Source: Actinomadura sp. DC4 (GTDB lineage: Bacteria > Actinomycetota > Actinomycetes > Streptosporangiales > Streptosporangiaceae). From it: a stretch of DNA of 64,000 bases. The stretch spans positions 1-64,000 of the forward strand of contig NZ_JAUEQY010000017.1 of assembly GCF_030406325.1 (NCBI RefSeq), in the 5' to 3' direction. The translations under genes were made by a program, and so were the position numbers. The notes under the pieces are model-generated. The model was given only the letters and a program-made list of their open reading frames with translations, was not told the DNA's origin and made no database searches. Positions within the stretch are counted from its first letter, which is position 1. The number at the start of each line of letters is the position of its first letter. Positions 1 through 7,693 of the stretch are shown in pieces.

Positions 1-97
1 CCTCACCCAGCCCGACCCCCGCCTCCTCCAACCCCAGCCCGATCGCCTCACCCAACCCCGCCGTCGTACGGTCCGCCACACCCTCCGTACCGGCCAT
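1..97 (-). CDS. Possible truncated coding fragment at window edge
   Basis: An open minus-strand frame starts at an ATG at 97 (MAGTEGVADRTTAG) and runs off the left edge, with G or C in most third codon positions. No family is recognised. The same frame is also open upstream into the poly-C tract (poly-G on this strand), so the true N-terminus may have been lost to the artefact described for 120-334. Only about 32 residues are visible, so it could be non-coding. Confidence 0.25.
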   Translation of the reverse strand, partial: MAGTEGVADRTTAGLGEAIGLGLEEAGVGLGE

Positions 98-119
98 GAA
101 CGCCCGCCGCCGCGCCCGG

Positions 120-304
<185 letters not shown>

Positions 305-334
305 GTGTCTGGTGTTCGGACGTGTGCTCTGCCG
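305..334 (+). other. Illumina adapter-like sequence embedded in the assembly
   Basis: This stretch matches the start of the TruSeq read-2 adapter at 26 of 30 bases by eye, including an uninterrupted GACGTGTGCTCT core. Its translation SGVRTCALP resembles SGVQTCALP, a peptide produced when this adapter is translated in contaminated assemblies. The join to the TetR fragment that follows is therefore doubtful. Confidence 0.8.
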
Positions 335-874
335 TGCCCCGGCCGCCGGCCGCGCCGCGCCGCGCGGCGCGGCGCCGCGACCAGCCGGCGCATCCTCGAC
401 GCGGCCGCCGAGGAGTTCACCGAGCGCGTCATCGCCGCGGCGCGCACCGACAAGGCCCGGTTCCACGCCTACTTCGGCAGCAAGGAGGGCCTGTTCGACG
501 TGGCGATCGCCGACCGTGTGGGCCTCACCACCGAGGCCGTCCCGTCCGACGTCGAGGGCCTGCCCGGCTGGGCCGTCGGGGTCTACGACCAGAACCTTTG
601 CCGGCCCGACCTGGTCCGGCTGGAGCGGCACCCGACCGGCCTGTGGTCCGACAGCACCGCCCAGCACGAGCCGAAGCTCACGGCCGAGACCCAGGCCGCG
701 GGTCGCCTGCGGGGCGGCGACCCGTTCGACCTGATGGTCCTACTCATCGGCATGGCGTGCGCCTGGTCGCCGGCCGGCGGCCTCTGCACCGCCACCGCCG
801 ACGAGCCCCCCGCCGAGCACGACCGCCGCCGGGCCCTGCTGCGCGGCTGCGTCGCGCGCGCCGTGGCCCCATGA
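335..874 (+). pseudogene. Damaged TetR-family regulator
   Basis: The frame encodes a TetR-like protein: RRILDAAAEEF (helix 1), then ARTDKARFHAYFGSKEGLF (recognition-helix region), then a ligand-binding-like C-terminus ending at 874. About nine or ten residues normally found between EEFxER and the ARTDKAR segment are missing, which removes part of the helix-turn-helix. The C-terminal half also looks shortened around DLVRLERHPTG. No natural start codon is visible because the frame runs back into the adapter-like sequence. The GC-rich stem at about 350-376 may have helped cause a misassembly. It may be an intact gene damaged by assembly, or a true pseudogene. It converges on the SDR gene, whose stop lies 2 bp away. 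Confidence 0.6.
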
Positions 875-875
875 G

Positions 876-1583
876 TCACCAGGGGAGGGGGCCCTCGGCG
901 GCGAAGTAGCCTCCGGTCGGGCCGTCCGGTCCCGCCTGCGCCATCCGCGCGATGATCTCAGCGCCCTGCCCGGCGCTCTGGCGGCCGGTGTGCCCGTTCA
1001 GGTCGGTTCTGGAGAAACCGGGCTCCACGGCGTTGATCCGCATGCCGGGGAACGCCTTTGCGTACTGCACTGTGATCATGTTGACGGCCGTCTTCGACGC
1101 CGGGTACGCGACGCCCCGGTAGGCGTGGGAGGGGGTGCCCGGGGCGGTGACGCGGGTGAGCGAGGCCAGGCCGCTGCTGACGTTGACCACGACCGGGGCG
1201 ACGGAGCGCCGCAGCAGCGGGAGGAACGCGTGCAGGACCCGTACCGTGCCGAAGACGTTCGTCTCGAACGTCTCCCGCATCACCTCGGCGGTCAGCTCCG
1301 CGGCGCCGATCACGGTGCCGCCGCTCAGCTCCGCCTGGACGCCGGCGTTGTTGACGAGGACGTCCAGCCCTCCGCCGGCCTCGACGGCGCGCGCCGCGGC
1401 CGCCACGGACGCGTCGTCGGTGACGTCGATCCGCACCGCCCGCGCGCCCAGCTCCGCGGCGGCGCGGCGCCCGCGTCCGGCGTCCCGGCTCCCCACGTAG
1501 ACGGTGTGTCCCGCGGCGACGAGCCGGCGGGCGGTCTCGAAACCGAGACCCTTGTTCGCTCCGGTGATCAGTGTTGTCGTCAT
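876..1583 (-). CDS. Short-chain dehydrogenase/reductase
   Basis: A 235-residue cytoplasmic NAD(P)(H)-dependent SDR oxidoreductase. Visible motifs are the Rossmann TGANKGLG at residues 7-14, NNAG at 78-81, a catalytic Ser near 137, and Tyr160/Lys164 in YPASK. The length is normal for a classical SDR and the substrate is not predictable. The frame is open far upstream, but ATG at 1583 is chosen because MTTTLITGANKG is the usual SDR N-terminus. It is divergent from the XRE regulator at 1686 with a 102-bp gap. Pairing of an SDR with an MmyB-like XRE regulator is common in actinomycetes and suggests control by that regulator (inference). Confidence 0.9.
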   Translation of the reverse strand: MTTTLITGANKGLGFETARRLVAAGHTVYVGSRDAGRGRRAAAELGARAVRIDVTDDASVAAAARAVEAGGGLDVLVNNAGVQAELSGGTVIGAAELTAEVMRETFETNVFGTVRVLHAFLPLLRRSVAPVVVNVSSGLASLTRVTAPGTPSHAYRGVAYPASKTAVNMITVQYAKAFPGMRINAVEPGFSRTDLNGHTGRQSAGQGAEIIARMAQAGPDGPTGGYFAAEGPLPW

Positions 1584-1685
1584 GGCCCCACGGTCGGGCC
1601 GGGGACGTCCGGGCCACCAGTCGTCTCCGCTTCCTGGGACCGTCAGTGCCAGGACGATCCGGCCGGGACGGTGCACAGTGGTGTC

Positions 1686-2516
1686 ATGGCGAGGACGGAG
1701 TTCGGGCACACGGTACGGCGCTGGCGGGACCGGGTGTCCCCGGAGGCGGCCGGACTGCCCGCCGGCGGGCACCGGCGCGCGGCGGGGCTGCGCCGTGAGG
1801 AGCTCGCGCTGCTGGCCGGGATCTCGGTCGACTACGTCACCCGCCTCGAACAAGGCCGGGCCGCCAACCCCTCGGAGCAGGTCGTCGAGGCGCTCGGCCG
1901 GGCCCTGCGCGTGTCCGCCGCCGAGCGCGAGCACCTGTTCAAGGTCGCGGGGCTGGTCCCTCCGGGGCGGGGCACGGTCCCCGCCCACATCACGCCGGGC
2001 GTCCAGCGGATGCTGGACCGTCTGGCCGGCACGCCCGTCGCGGTCAGCGACGCGACATGGACGCTGCTGGTGGCCAACCCGCTGTACACGGCGCTGATGG
2101 GGGAATATCACGGCGACGACCGCAACGCGGTCTGGCGCACCTTCCTGGGCACCGGCGGCCGTGTGCGCCACACGCCGCAGGCCCGGCGGGAGATCGAGGT
2201 CGCGCAGGTCTGCGCGCTGCGTACGACGGCGAGCCGCTATCCGGCGGACCGGCGGCTGCGGCGCCTGGTCGCGGAACTGCGGGCCGGCAGCGACCGGTTC
2301 GCCGGGCTGTGGGACTCCGGCGCCGTCGGGCGGCACGAGGCGGCGCGCAAGACCGTCGACCACCCGCAGGTGGGCGTCCTGACGCTGGACTGCGACGTGC
2401 TCAGCGTCGAGGGCAGCGACCTACGGATCATGGTCTACACGGCCGAGCCCGGCACCCGGGACGCCGAACGCCTCGAGCTCCTGGGCGTCGTCGGCACCCA
2501 GACCCTCGCCGGCTAG
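1686..2516 (+). CDS. XRE-family regulator with MmyB-like ligand domain
   Basis: A 276-residue regulator. Residues about 30-85 form an XRE helix-turn-helix (GLRREELALLAGISVDYVTRLEQG). The rest resembles the MmyB-type ligand-binding domain, with the usual WNxLxxAL-like start replaced by WTLLVANPLYTALMGEY. ATG at 1686 is preferred because the HTH begins shortly after it; the longer upstream frame is only GC-rich read-through. Its divergent neighbour is the SDR at 876-1583, the likely target. The 3' end overlaps the last 4 bp of the convergent gene at 2513. Confidence 0.88.
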   Translation: MARTEFGHTVRRWRDRVSPEAAGLPAGGHRRAAGLRREELALLAGISVDYVTRLEQGRAANPSEQVVEALGRALRVSAAEREHLFKVAGLVPPGRGTVPAHITPGVQRMLDRLAGTPVAVSDATWTLLVANPLYTALMGEYHGDDRNAVWRTFLGTGGRVRHTPQARREIEVAQVCALRTTASRYPADRRLRRLVAELRAGSDRFAGLWDSGAVGRHEAARKTVDHPQVGVLTLDCDVLSVEGSDLRIMVYTAEPGTRDAERLELLGVVGTQTLAG

Positions 2517-2986
2517 CCGCGGGTCAGGGCGCGCAGGAGGTCCGGCCGGTCCAGCGTCGCGACCTGCCAGGTGCGGGTCCGGAGCGTGCCCCGGTTCCGG
2601 TAGTCGCGCATGATCTCGACGTGCGCGCGCAGCCGGAGGTGCTCCACGCCCTGCGCGGCCAGGATCTGGCCGAGGTCGTTGCCGGCGAAGGCGCTGACGC
2701 GGTTCTTGTGGACGACGATCTCCCCGTCCGCCGGGAACACGTCGGGGTGGATGGCGGCGTCGGGATCGCCGGCCGTGTAGCGGTGGTGCGGGAGGGCGCC
2801 GAATATCTTGTTGCGGGGGTGGGCGCCGGCGTGGCCGGGGCGCAGCCGGAGCGCCACGTGGATGACCGGGACGCCCGCGGCGCGAGCCGTCTCGATCGCG
2901 CCCACGGCGTACGGCAGGTAGTCCGCGGGCGTGCGCGCGAGGTGGCCGGCCTTGAGGTCCATGGCGAGCAGGGCGGTACGGGGCAT
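2513..2986 (-). CDS. Isochorismatase-like hydrolase lacking its catalytic segment
   Basis: A 157-residue protein whose first two thirds match the isochorismatase (cysteine hydrolase) fold: a beta strand with the conserved Asp (LLAMDL, residues 6-11), then IHVALRLRPGHAGAHPRN, then VHKNRVSAFAGNDLGQIL, where the lysine and the AFxxxDL pattern are typical. The next part should carry a G-[IV]-[AS]-T-x-x-[CG]-V nucleophile elbow. Instead the sequence reads LRAHVEIMRDYRNRGT and ends early, about 20-30 residues shorter than family members. It is probably catalytically inactive or a decaying gene. The next gene in the same direction, MFS 3006-4412, ends 20 bp upstream of its start. Confidence 0.65.
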   Translation of the reverse strand: MPRTALLAMDLKAGHLARTPADYLPYAVGAIETARAAGVPVIHVALRLRPGHAGAHPRNKIFGALPHHRYTAGDPDAAIHPDVFPADGEIVVHKNRVSAFAGNDLGQILAAQGVEHLRLRAHVEIMRDYRNRGTLRTRTWQVATLDRPDLLRALTRG

Positions 2987-3005
2987 CGCGTGCCTTTCGT
3001 TCAGG

Positions 3006-4412
3006 TCAGGTGGGGGTCTCCGCCGTACGGCCGAGCGTTCGGTCGAAGACGGTCAGGAGCAGGTAGAGCACGCCCGCGCCGAGCATGATCCAGGCGAGTT
3101 CGTGCATGCCGCCGGTGTCCGCGCGCCGCCCGAAGGAGACGGCCGTCGTGGAGGAGGCGACCATCGAGCCGACATAGGCGAAGGTGCGCAGCAGGCCGGC
3201 CGAGGAGGCGGTGCGCTCGGGGTCGGACTGGAAGTAGACGGAGTTCTGCAGGGCCAGACTGTTCAGGCCCTGCGGGAGGCCGAAGACCAGGGCGACGAGG
3301 ACCAGCGCCCACACGGGGCTGTCCTCGGTGAGCGTCAGCATCACCCCGCAGGCGGCGATCTGCCCGAGCGCGCCGGCGAGCAGCTTGCCGCGTACGCCCC
3401 TGCGCCGCCCGGAGACGATCGCGACGCCGATGGCAACCAGGAACATCGGGATCTGCGCCAGCCCGGCGTGGAAGGGCGAGAGACCGAAGCCCTCCTCCGT
3501 CCACTGGGTGAACCCGTACAGGAAGGAGTAGGAGACGACGTAGGCGACCAGCGCGCGCAGGTAGGTGACCAGCAGCGGCGTGTTGCCGCCGCCCAGCACC
3601 CGCAGGTCGATGAACGGGGTGGCGGCCCGCAGCTCCCTCGCCGCGAACGCGGCGCTCGCGGCGACGGCGATCACCAGCAGGTACCAGTCGCGCAGGTGCA
3701 GGTTCATCAGGAACAGCAGCAGCGAGAGCAGCATCGCGGCGAACAGTGCCATGCCGGGCAGATCGATCCGGTCGGCGAGGCCTCCGCGCCGCGGGGGCTC
3801 GGGCTCCCGGGGCAGCCGCAGCAGCCCCAGCAGCACGGCCGCGGCGGCCAGCGGCACGTTCAGCGCGAAGGTGGCGCGCCAGCCGCCCAGGCCGATCAGC
3901 AGGCCGCCCAGCAGCGGGCCGATCACGGCGATGGTCTGGTTGGTGACGGCCAGGGCGGTCAGCACCCCGCCGGGGCTGTCCCGGCCGGTGCGCGCGGCCT
4001 CGCTGCGCAGCAGCGCCATCGCGGCCGGGTACCCGGCGCAGGTGCCGAACCCCAGCAGGACCCGCGAGGCGATCAGCACCCCCAGGTCCGGCGCCAGGGT
4101 GCCGATGACCCCGGCGACCCCGACCAGGCTCGTGCTGACCAGGAAGAGCCGGCGCGGCCCGAAGACGTCGATGAGCCGGCCCACGACCGGCTGCCCGAGG
4201 GCCGTGGCCAGGTAGAGGGCCGAGACCAGCCACGCCGTCCGCGAGGGCGGCGCGCCCAGCGCGTCGCCGATGGGGACGAGCGTGACGGCGATGATCGTCG
4301 AGTTGACCGGGTTCAGGACCGAGCCGAGCATCATCGGCGGCAGCAGCCGCCGGTCGAAGCCCCCCGCCGCCGTCGTAGCGCCGGTCGAGGGCCGGGTCGC
4401 GGGTTCAGTCAC
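3006..4412 (-). CDS. MFS drug transporter (DHA2-like)
   Basis: A 468-residue inner-membrane proton-coupled transporter with many hydrophobic helices. An MFS motif A-like loop GRLIDVFGPRRLF follows helix 2, and a motif C-like region (ALAVTNQTIAVIGPLLGG) occurs in the fifth helix. Length and layout fit the 12-14-helix DHA2 drug efflux group. The start is GTG at 4412, inside the end of the MarR gene: the 8-bp overlap GTGACTGA implies translational coupling. The marR-efflux operon suggests inducible export of a toxic compound, but the substrate cannot be inferred. Confidence 0.88.
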   Translation of the reverse strand: MTEPATRPSTGATTAAGGFDRRLLPPMMLGSVLNPVNSTIIAVTLVPIGDALGAPPSRTAWLVSALYLATALGQPVVGRLIDVFGPRRLFLVSTSLVGVAGVIGTLAPDLGVLIASRVLLGFGTCAGYPAAMALLRSEAARTGRDSPGGVLTALAVTNQTIAVIGPLLGGLLIGLGGWRATFALNVPLAAAAVLLGLLRLPREPEPPRRGGLADRIDLPGMALFAAMLLSLLLFLMNLHLRDWYLLVIAVAASAAFAARELRAATPFIDLRVLGGGNTPLLVTYLRALVAYVVSYSFLYGFTQWTEEGFGLSPFHAGLAQIPMFLVAIGVAIVSGRRRGVRGKLLAGALGQIAACGVMLTLTEDSPVWALVLVALVFGLPQGLNSLALQNSVYFQSDPERTASSAGLLRTFAYVGSMVASSTTAVSFGRRADTGGMHELAWIMLGAGVLYLLLTVFDRTLGRTAETPT

Positions 4413-4851
4413 GGGTGAGGCGCTCCAGCACCGCCATCGCGGCGATCACGGCCCGCCGTTCCTCCTCGGTGCACCGGTTCTGCAACCGGCCGGCGAGCCA
4501 CTCCTGCCGGGCCTGCCGTCCCTCCTCCACCCGCCGGTGCCCCGCCGCGGTCAGCGCGATCAGCAGCCGGCGCCCGTCATCGGGGTCGGGCCGCCGTTCC
4601 ACCAGCCCCAGGGCGGTCAGTGACGCGACCGTGGCCGTCATCGACTGGTGGCGCACCCCCTCGGCCGAGGCGAGCTCACTGGCCGTGACGCCCTGCTCCC
4701 CGGACAGGCGCGTCAGCACCGACTCCTGGCCGAAGGTGATGTCCCCGGCCCCGGCGGCGTTCAGGATGCGACGCCGCAGACGGCCGATGATCATGCGGAC
4801 CTCGCGTGAGGCCTGGACCGCCGAGGGGGACGGGCGCGGGCTGTCGTTCAT
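4405..4851 (-). CDS. MarR-family regulator
   Basis: A 148-residue winged-helix regulator. The DNA-binding core is VTASELASAEGVRHQSMTA (recognition region), followed by the wing LVERRPDPDDGRR, which matches the MarR signature DxRD/GRR. ATG at 4851 is preferred over the GTG three codons upstream. It is the first gene of a two-gene operon with the MFS transporter and probably represses that operon. A repeated TGTACA site lies 31-50 bp upstream of the start. Confidence 0.9.
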   Translation of the reverse strand: MNDSPRPSPSAVQASREVRMIIGRLRRRILNAAGAGDITFGQESVLTRLSGEQGVTASELASAEGVRHQSMTATVASLTALGLVERRPDPDDGRRLLIALTAAGHRRVEEGRQARQEWLAGRLQNRCTEEERRAVIAAMAVLERLTRD

Positions 4852-4881
4852 GCGCCCCACCCTAGAACCCGCAGCTTGAGT

Positions 4882-4901
4882 TGTACAGTTTCAGCTGTAC
4901 A
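4882..4901. promoter_or_regulatory. Putative MarR operator (paired TGTACA)
   Basis: Two copies of the self-palindromic hexamer TGTACA are separated by 8 bp, upstream of the marR-MFS operon start at 4851. Each copy is followed by GTT, so the site also reads as a direct repeat TGTACAGTT. The position suits autorepression. This is inferred from symmetry only. Confidence 0.5.
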
Positions 4902-4947
4902 GTTCGGGCTGCGCTGAGTATCGGCGCAGCCTTCCCGGACCGCCGTG

Positions 4948-5448
4948 TCAGGCGCGCTGACGCTCCTCCCGCCGCCGGGCCAGCTCCTCCACCGCGCTCG
5001 GCAGCGTCGTCTCGAAGTCGATCAGCTTCGCCCAGGTCGGGGTCACCACGATCCGGACCATGCCGTCGTGGTAGAGCGAACGCACCTCCGCCTCCCACCC
5101 GGTCCGTTGCTCAGGCGTCATCTCATAGGTGCCGGTCGCCTGGAGATACTCGTCCGGGATGCCATCGACGGGGTCCAGCTCGGCCCGGCCCCGGATGAGC
5201 AGAATCTTGGGCGGGTGCACCTCGGTGTCGATCGTCAGGGCGACCATCGGGTCGTTGCGCAGGGCCGGGAGCTTCGGGGCGTTCTTCGCGGTGCACATGA
5301 CGATCTCCGAGCCGTTCCAGGCGAACGCGATCGGAACGTTGCGCGGTGTGCCGTCCCTGGCGACGTAGGCCAGGCGGGCCAGGTCGCGGGCCAGCAGTTC
5401 CCGGCTGATCGGCCGGTTCAGAATCTCGGTGATCTCGTTCGGTCGCAC
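4948..5448 (-). CDS. PPOX-class pyridoxamine-phosphate-oxidase-like flavoprotein
   Basis: A 166-residue split-barrel protein of the pyridoxamine 5'-phosphate oxidase-like superfamily, with FMN or F420 as likely cofactor. Characteristic segments are LARLAYVARDGTPRNVPIAF near the N-terminus and LTIDTEVHPPKILLIRGRAEL in the middle. GTG at 5448 is chosen because GGGAGG lies just upstream, although the frame stays open much further. It follows the VOC gene (5499-5939) on the same strand with 50 bp between them, so the two probably form an operon. Its reaction is unknown; split-barrel relatives reduce or bind small hydrophobic molecules. Confidence 0.82.
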   Translation of the reverse strand: MRPNEITEILNRPISRELLARDLARLAYVARDGTPRNVPIAFAWNGSEIVMCTAKNAPKLPALRNDPMVALTIDTEVHPPKILLIRGRAELDPVDGIPDEYLQATGTYEMTPEQRTGWEAEVRSLYHDGMVRIVVTPTWAKLIDFETTLPSAVEELARRREERQRA

Positions 5449-5498
5449 GGTGCCTCCCGTTGTCGTTCCCTGGTCCGGCGGATCGTTCCGGTCGGCCC

Positions 5499-5939
5499 TC
5501 AGCCGAGCTGCTCGGCCAGCGCGACGATGATCCCCTCGGGTCCGCGGACGTAGCAGAGCCGGTGGCTGTCCTGGTACTGCGCCACCTCTCCGACGAGTTC
5601 CGCGCCGTGGGCCCGCAGTCCGGCGACCGTGGCGTCGATGTCGTCGACGGCGAACATGACGCGATGCATGCCCAGCGTGTTGTGCGGCGGGTTGTGCGGG
5701 CCGGCGCCGATCGCCGCGGGGGAGTGGTATTTCGCCAGCTCGAGTCGCCCGTGGCCGTCCGGGGTCCGCATCATCGCGATGTCGCAGCGGACGCCGTCGA
5801 GCCCGACGGTGCGGTCCGCCCAGGGGCCCTCGATCCGCGCCGTGCCCTCCAGCTCCATGCCGAGTTCTCCGAAGAACGCGATGGCGGCCTCGAGGTCGTC
5901 GACGACGATGCCGACGTTGTCCATCCGCTGAATCGTCAC
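5499..5939 (-). CDS. VOC-family (glyoxalase-like) protein
   Basis: A 146-residue metal-dependent vicinal-oxygen-chelate fold protein with two beta-alpha-beta-beta-beta modules. The first begins MDNVGIVVDDLEAAIAFF and the second HRVMFAVDDIDATVAGLR. Possible metal ligands are the His of the second module and a Glu near the end (RGPEGIIVALAE). GTG at 5939 has GGAGAA upstream. Probably cotranscribed with the PPOX gene. Its upstream region carries an ECF-like promoter (5991-6017), and the divergent neighbours encode an ECF42-type sigma factor and its DGPF partner, so this pair may be part of that regulon (inference). Confidence 0.85.
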   Translation of the reverse strand: MTIQRMDNVGIVVDDLEAAIAFFGELGMELEGTARIEGPWADRTVGLDGVRCDIAMMRTPDGHGRLELAKYHSPAAIGAGPHNPPHNTLGMHRVMFAVDDIDATVAGLRAHGAELVGEVAQYQDSHRLCYVRGPEGIIVALAEQLG

Positions 5940-5990
5940 GGTGGTTCTCCTTTCTTCGTCGCGGCCTGCCGTGGCCGCTGGTGTACCTAG

Positions 5991-6017
5991 GACGGAGCCG
6001 GCACCGCGTTCTCGACA
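5991..6017 (-). promoter_or_regulatory. Putative ECF42-type promoter
   Basis: On the minus strand TGTCGA (6017-6012) is followed after exactly 17 bp by CGTC (5994-5991), about 52 bp upstream of the VOC start at 5939. TGTCGA with a CG[A/T]C -10 element is, as I recall, the motif described for ECF42 sigma factors, and a gene for such a factor lies close by. Confidence 0.5.
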
Positions 6018-6086
6018 ACCGGCGACGGCGAGATCGGAGAACCCGCCGGCGTACACAATGGGACGCACCCTGAAGAGGAGAACACG

Positions 6087-6497
6087 ATGGCCAGATATCT
6101 GCTGCTCAAGCACTACCGGGGCGCGCCCGCGTCGGCCAACGACGTGCCGATGGACCAGTGGACGCCGGAGGAGGTCTCGGCGCACGTGCAGTACATGCAG
6201 GACTTCGCGGACCGGCTGGAGGGCACCGGCGAGTTCGTCGAGAGTCAGGGGCTCTCGCCGGAGGGCACGTTCGTCCGCTCCGGCGGTGAGGGGCGGCCGC
6301 CGGTCACCGACGGGCCGTTCGCCGAGACCAAGGACCTGATCGCCGGCTGGATGGTGATCGACGTCGAGACCTACGAGCGGGCACTCGAGCTGGCCGGCGA
6401 GCTGTCCGCGGCTCCGGGTGCCGGCGGGAAGCCGATCGACGAGTGGCTCGAAATCCGCCCGTTCCTGGGCGCGCATGCGACATGCATCACGGAGTGA
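6087..6497 (+). CDS. YCII-related DGPF-domain protein
   Basis: A 136-residue protein of the YCII/DGPF family. The hallmark DGPF appears in PPVTDGPFAETKDLIAGWM, and the N-terminus MARYLLLKHYRG is typical. DGPF proteins are nearly always encoded next to ECF42-type sigma factors; their biochemical role is unresolved. The sigma gene starts 3 bp after its stop, so the two are one operon. AGAGGAG precedes the ATG. Confidence 0.92.
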   Translation: MARYLLLKHYRGAPASANDVPMDQWTPEEVSAHVQYMQDFADRLEGTGEFVESQGLSPEGTFVRSGGEGRPPVTDGPFAETKDLIAGWMVIDVETYERALELAGELSAAPGAGGKPIDEWLEIRPFLGAHATCITE

Positions 6498-6500
6498 CGC

Positions 6501-7649
6501 ATGGTGGATGAGGCCCTGCTGCGAACCCTCACCCCCGAGGTGATCGGGATCCTCGTCCGTCGCGGAGCCGACTTCGCGGCGGCCGAGGACGCCGTGCAGG
6601 ACGCCCTGGTCGAGGCCGTGCGCCTGTGGCCGGGCGACCCGCCGCGCGACCCCAAGGGGTGGCTGGTCACCGTGGCCTGGCGGAAGTTCCTCGACGCCGC
6701 CCGCGCCGACACCTCCCGGCGGCACCGCGAGGTACGCGTCGAGGACGAGCCCGCGCCCGGCCCGGGCGAGGCGGTGGACGACACGCTCCAGCTGTACTTC
6801 CTGTGCGCGCACCCGTCGCTCACCCCGGCCTCGGCCGTCGCGCTCACGCTGCGCGCGGTCGGCGGCCTGACCACACGCCAGATCGCACGGGCCTACCTCG
6901 TGCCGGAGGCGACCATGGCCCAGCGGATCAGCCGGGCCAAGCGGACCGTCGCCGACGTCCGCTTCGACCGGCCCGGGGACGTCGCCACGGTGCTGCGCGT
7001 GCTCTACCTGGTCTTCAACGAGGGCTACTCCGGCGACGTCGACCTCGCCGGCGAGGCGATCCGGCTCACCCGCGAGCTCGCGGCCAGGATCGACCACGAG
7101 GAGGTCGCGGGCCTGCTCGCGCTCATGCTGCTCCACCACGCGCGGCGCCCGGCGCGGACCGGCCCCGGCGGCCGGCTCGTGCCTCTCGCCGAGCAGGACC
7201 GCGGCCTGTGGGACACCCGGCTGATCGCCGAGGGCGTCGAGGTGCTCCAGGCGGCCCTCGCCCGCGACCGCCTGGGGGAGTTCCAGGCCCAGGCGGCCGT
7301 CGCCGCGCTGCACGCCGACGCCCCCACGGTCGAGGAGACCGACTGGGTGCAGATCGTCGAGTGGTACGACGAGCTGGTGGGCCTCACCGGCAGCCCCGTG
7401 GCCCGCCTCAACCGGGCCGTCGCGGTCGGCGAGGCGGACGGGCCGCGGGCCGGGCTGGCCGCCCTGGCGGAGCTCGACCCCGCCCTGCCGCGCCACACCG
7501 CCGTCGCGGCGTACCTGCACGAGCGTGACGGCGACCCGGTGACCGCGGCGCGGCTGTACGCCGAGGCCGCCCGGTCGGCGGCCAGCATCCCCGAACGCGA
7601 CCACCTCACGCGGCAGGCCGCACGGCTGAACGCGCGGCCGCGCCGTTGA
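6501..7649 (+). CDS. ECF42-type RNA polymerase sigma factor
   Basis: A 382-residue sigma factor, roughly twice the length of a plain ECF sigma. Region 2 is at about residues 10-70 (EDAVQDALVEAVRLWP, then WRKFLDAARAD). Region 4 is at about 105-150 (GGLTTRQIARAYLVPEATMAQRISRAKR). The long C-terminal extension (about 160-380) is helical and contains NEGYSG and RLNRAVAV, as in the DUF6596 domain of ECF42 proteins. In that group the extension, rather than an anti-sigma factor, is thought to control activity. No anti-sigma gene is present. It forms an operon with the DGPF gene and ends at a strong hairpin shared with the convergent aegerolysin gene. Confidence 0.9.
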   Translation: MVDEALLRTLTPEVIGILVRRGADFAAAEDAVQDALVEAVRLWPGDPPRDPKGWLVTVAWRKFLDAARADTSRRHREVRVEDEPAPGPGEAVDDTLQLYFLCAHPSLTPASAVALTLRAVGGLTTRQIARAYLVPEATMAQRISRAKRTVADVRFDRPGDVATVLRVLYLVFNEGYSGDVDLAGEAIRLTRELAARIDHEEVAGLLALMLLHHARRPARTGPGGRLVPLAEQDRGLWDTRLIAEGVEVLQAALARDRLGEFQAQAAVAALHADAPTVEETDWVQIVEWYDELVGLTGSPVARLNRAVAVGEADGPRAGLAALAELDPALPRHTAVAAYLHERDGDPVTAARLYAEAARSAASIPERDHLTRQAARLNARPRR

Positions 7650-7652
7650 GGC

Positions 7653-7690
7653 GAGAGACGCGGTAGGCCGGCCGGCCTACCGCGTCTCTC
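7653..7690. terminator. Perfect 38-bp palindrome, bidirectional terminator
   Basis: Two perfect 19-base arms (GAGAGACGCGGTAGGCCGG and its reverse complement) without a spacer lie 3 bp after the sigma gene stop at 7649 and 3 bp from the convergent aegerolysin-like gene stop at 7694. It lacks a long T tract, as is common in actinomycetes. Confidence 0.85.
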
Positions 7691-7693
7691 ATC

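Noticed and set aside
876-2363. A single 495-residue minus-strand protein reading through both the SDR gene and the XRE gene
   Set aside because: The SDR fold starts at the ATG at 1583; upstream is antisense to the XRE gene and low-complexity.
4948-6018. A 356-residue fusion protein ending in the PPOX domain
   Set aside because: The upstream part is antisense to the VOC gene in another frame; GTG at 5448 with its ribosome site gives a normal PPOX protein.
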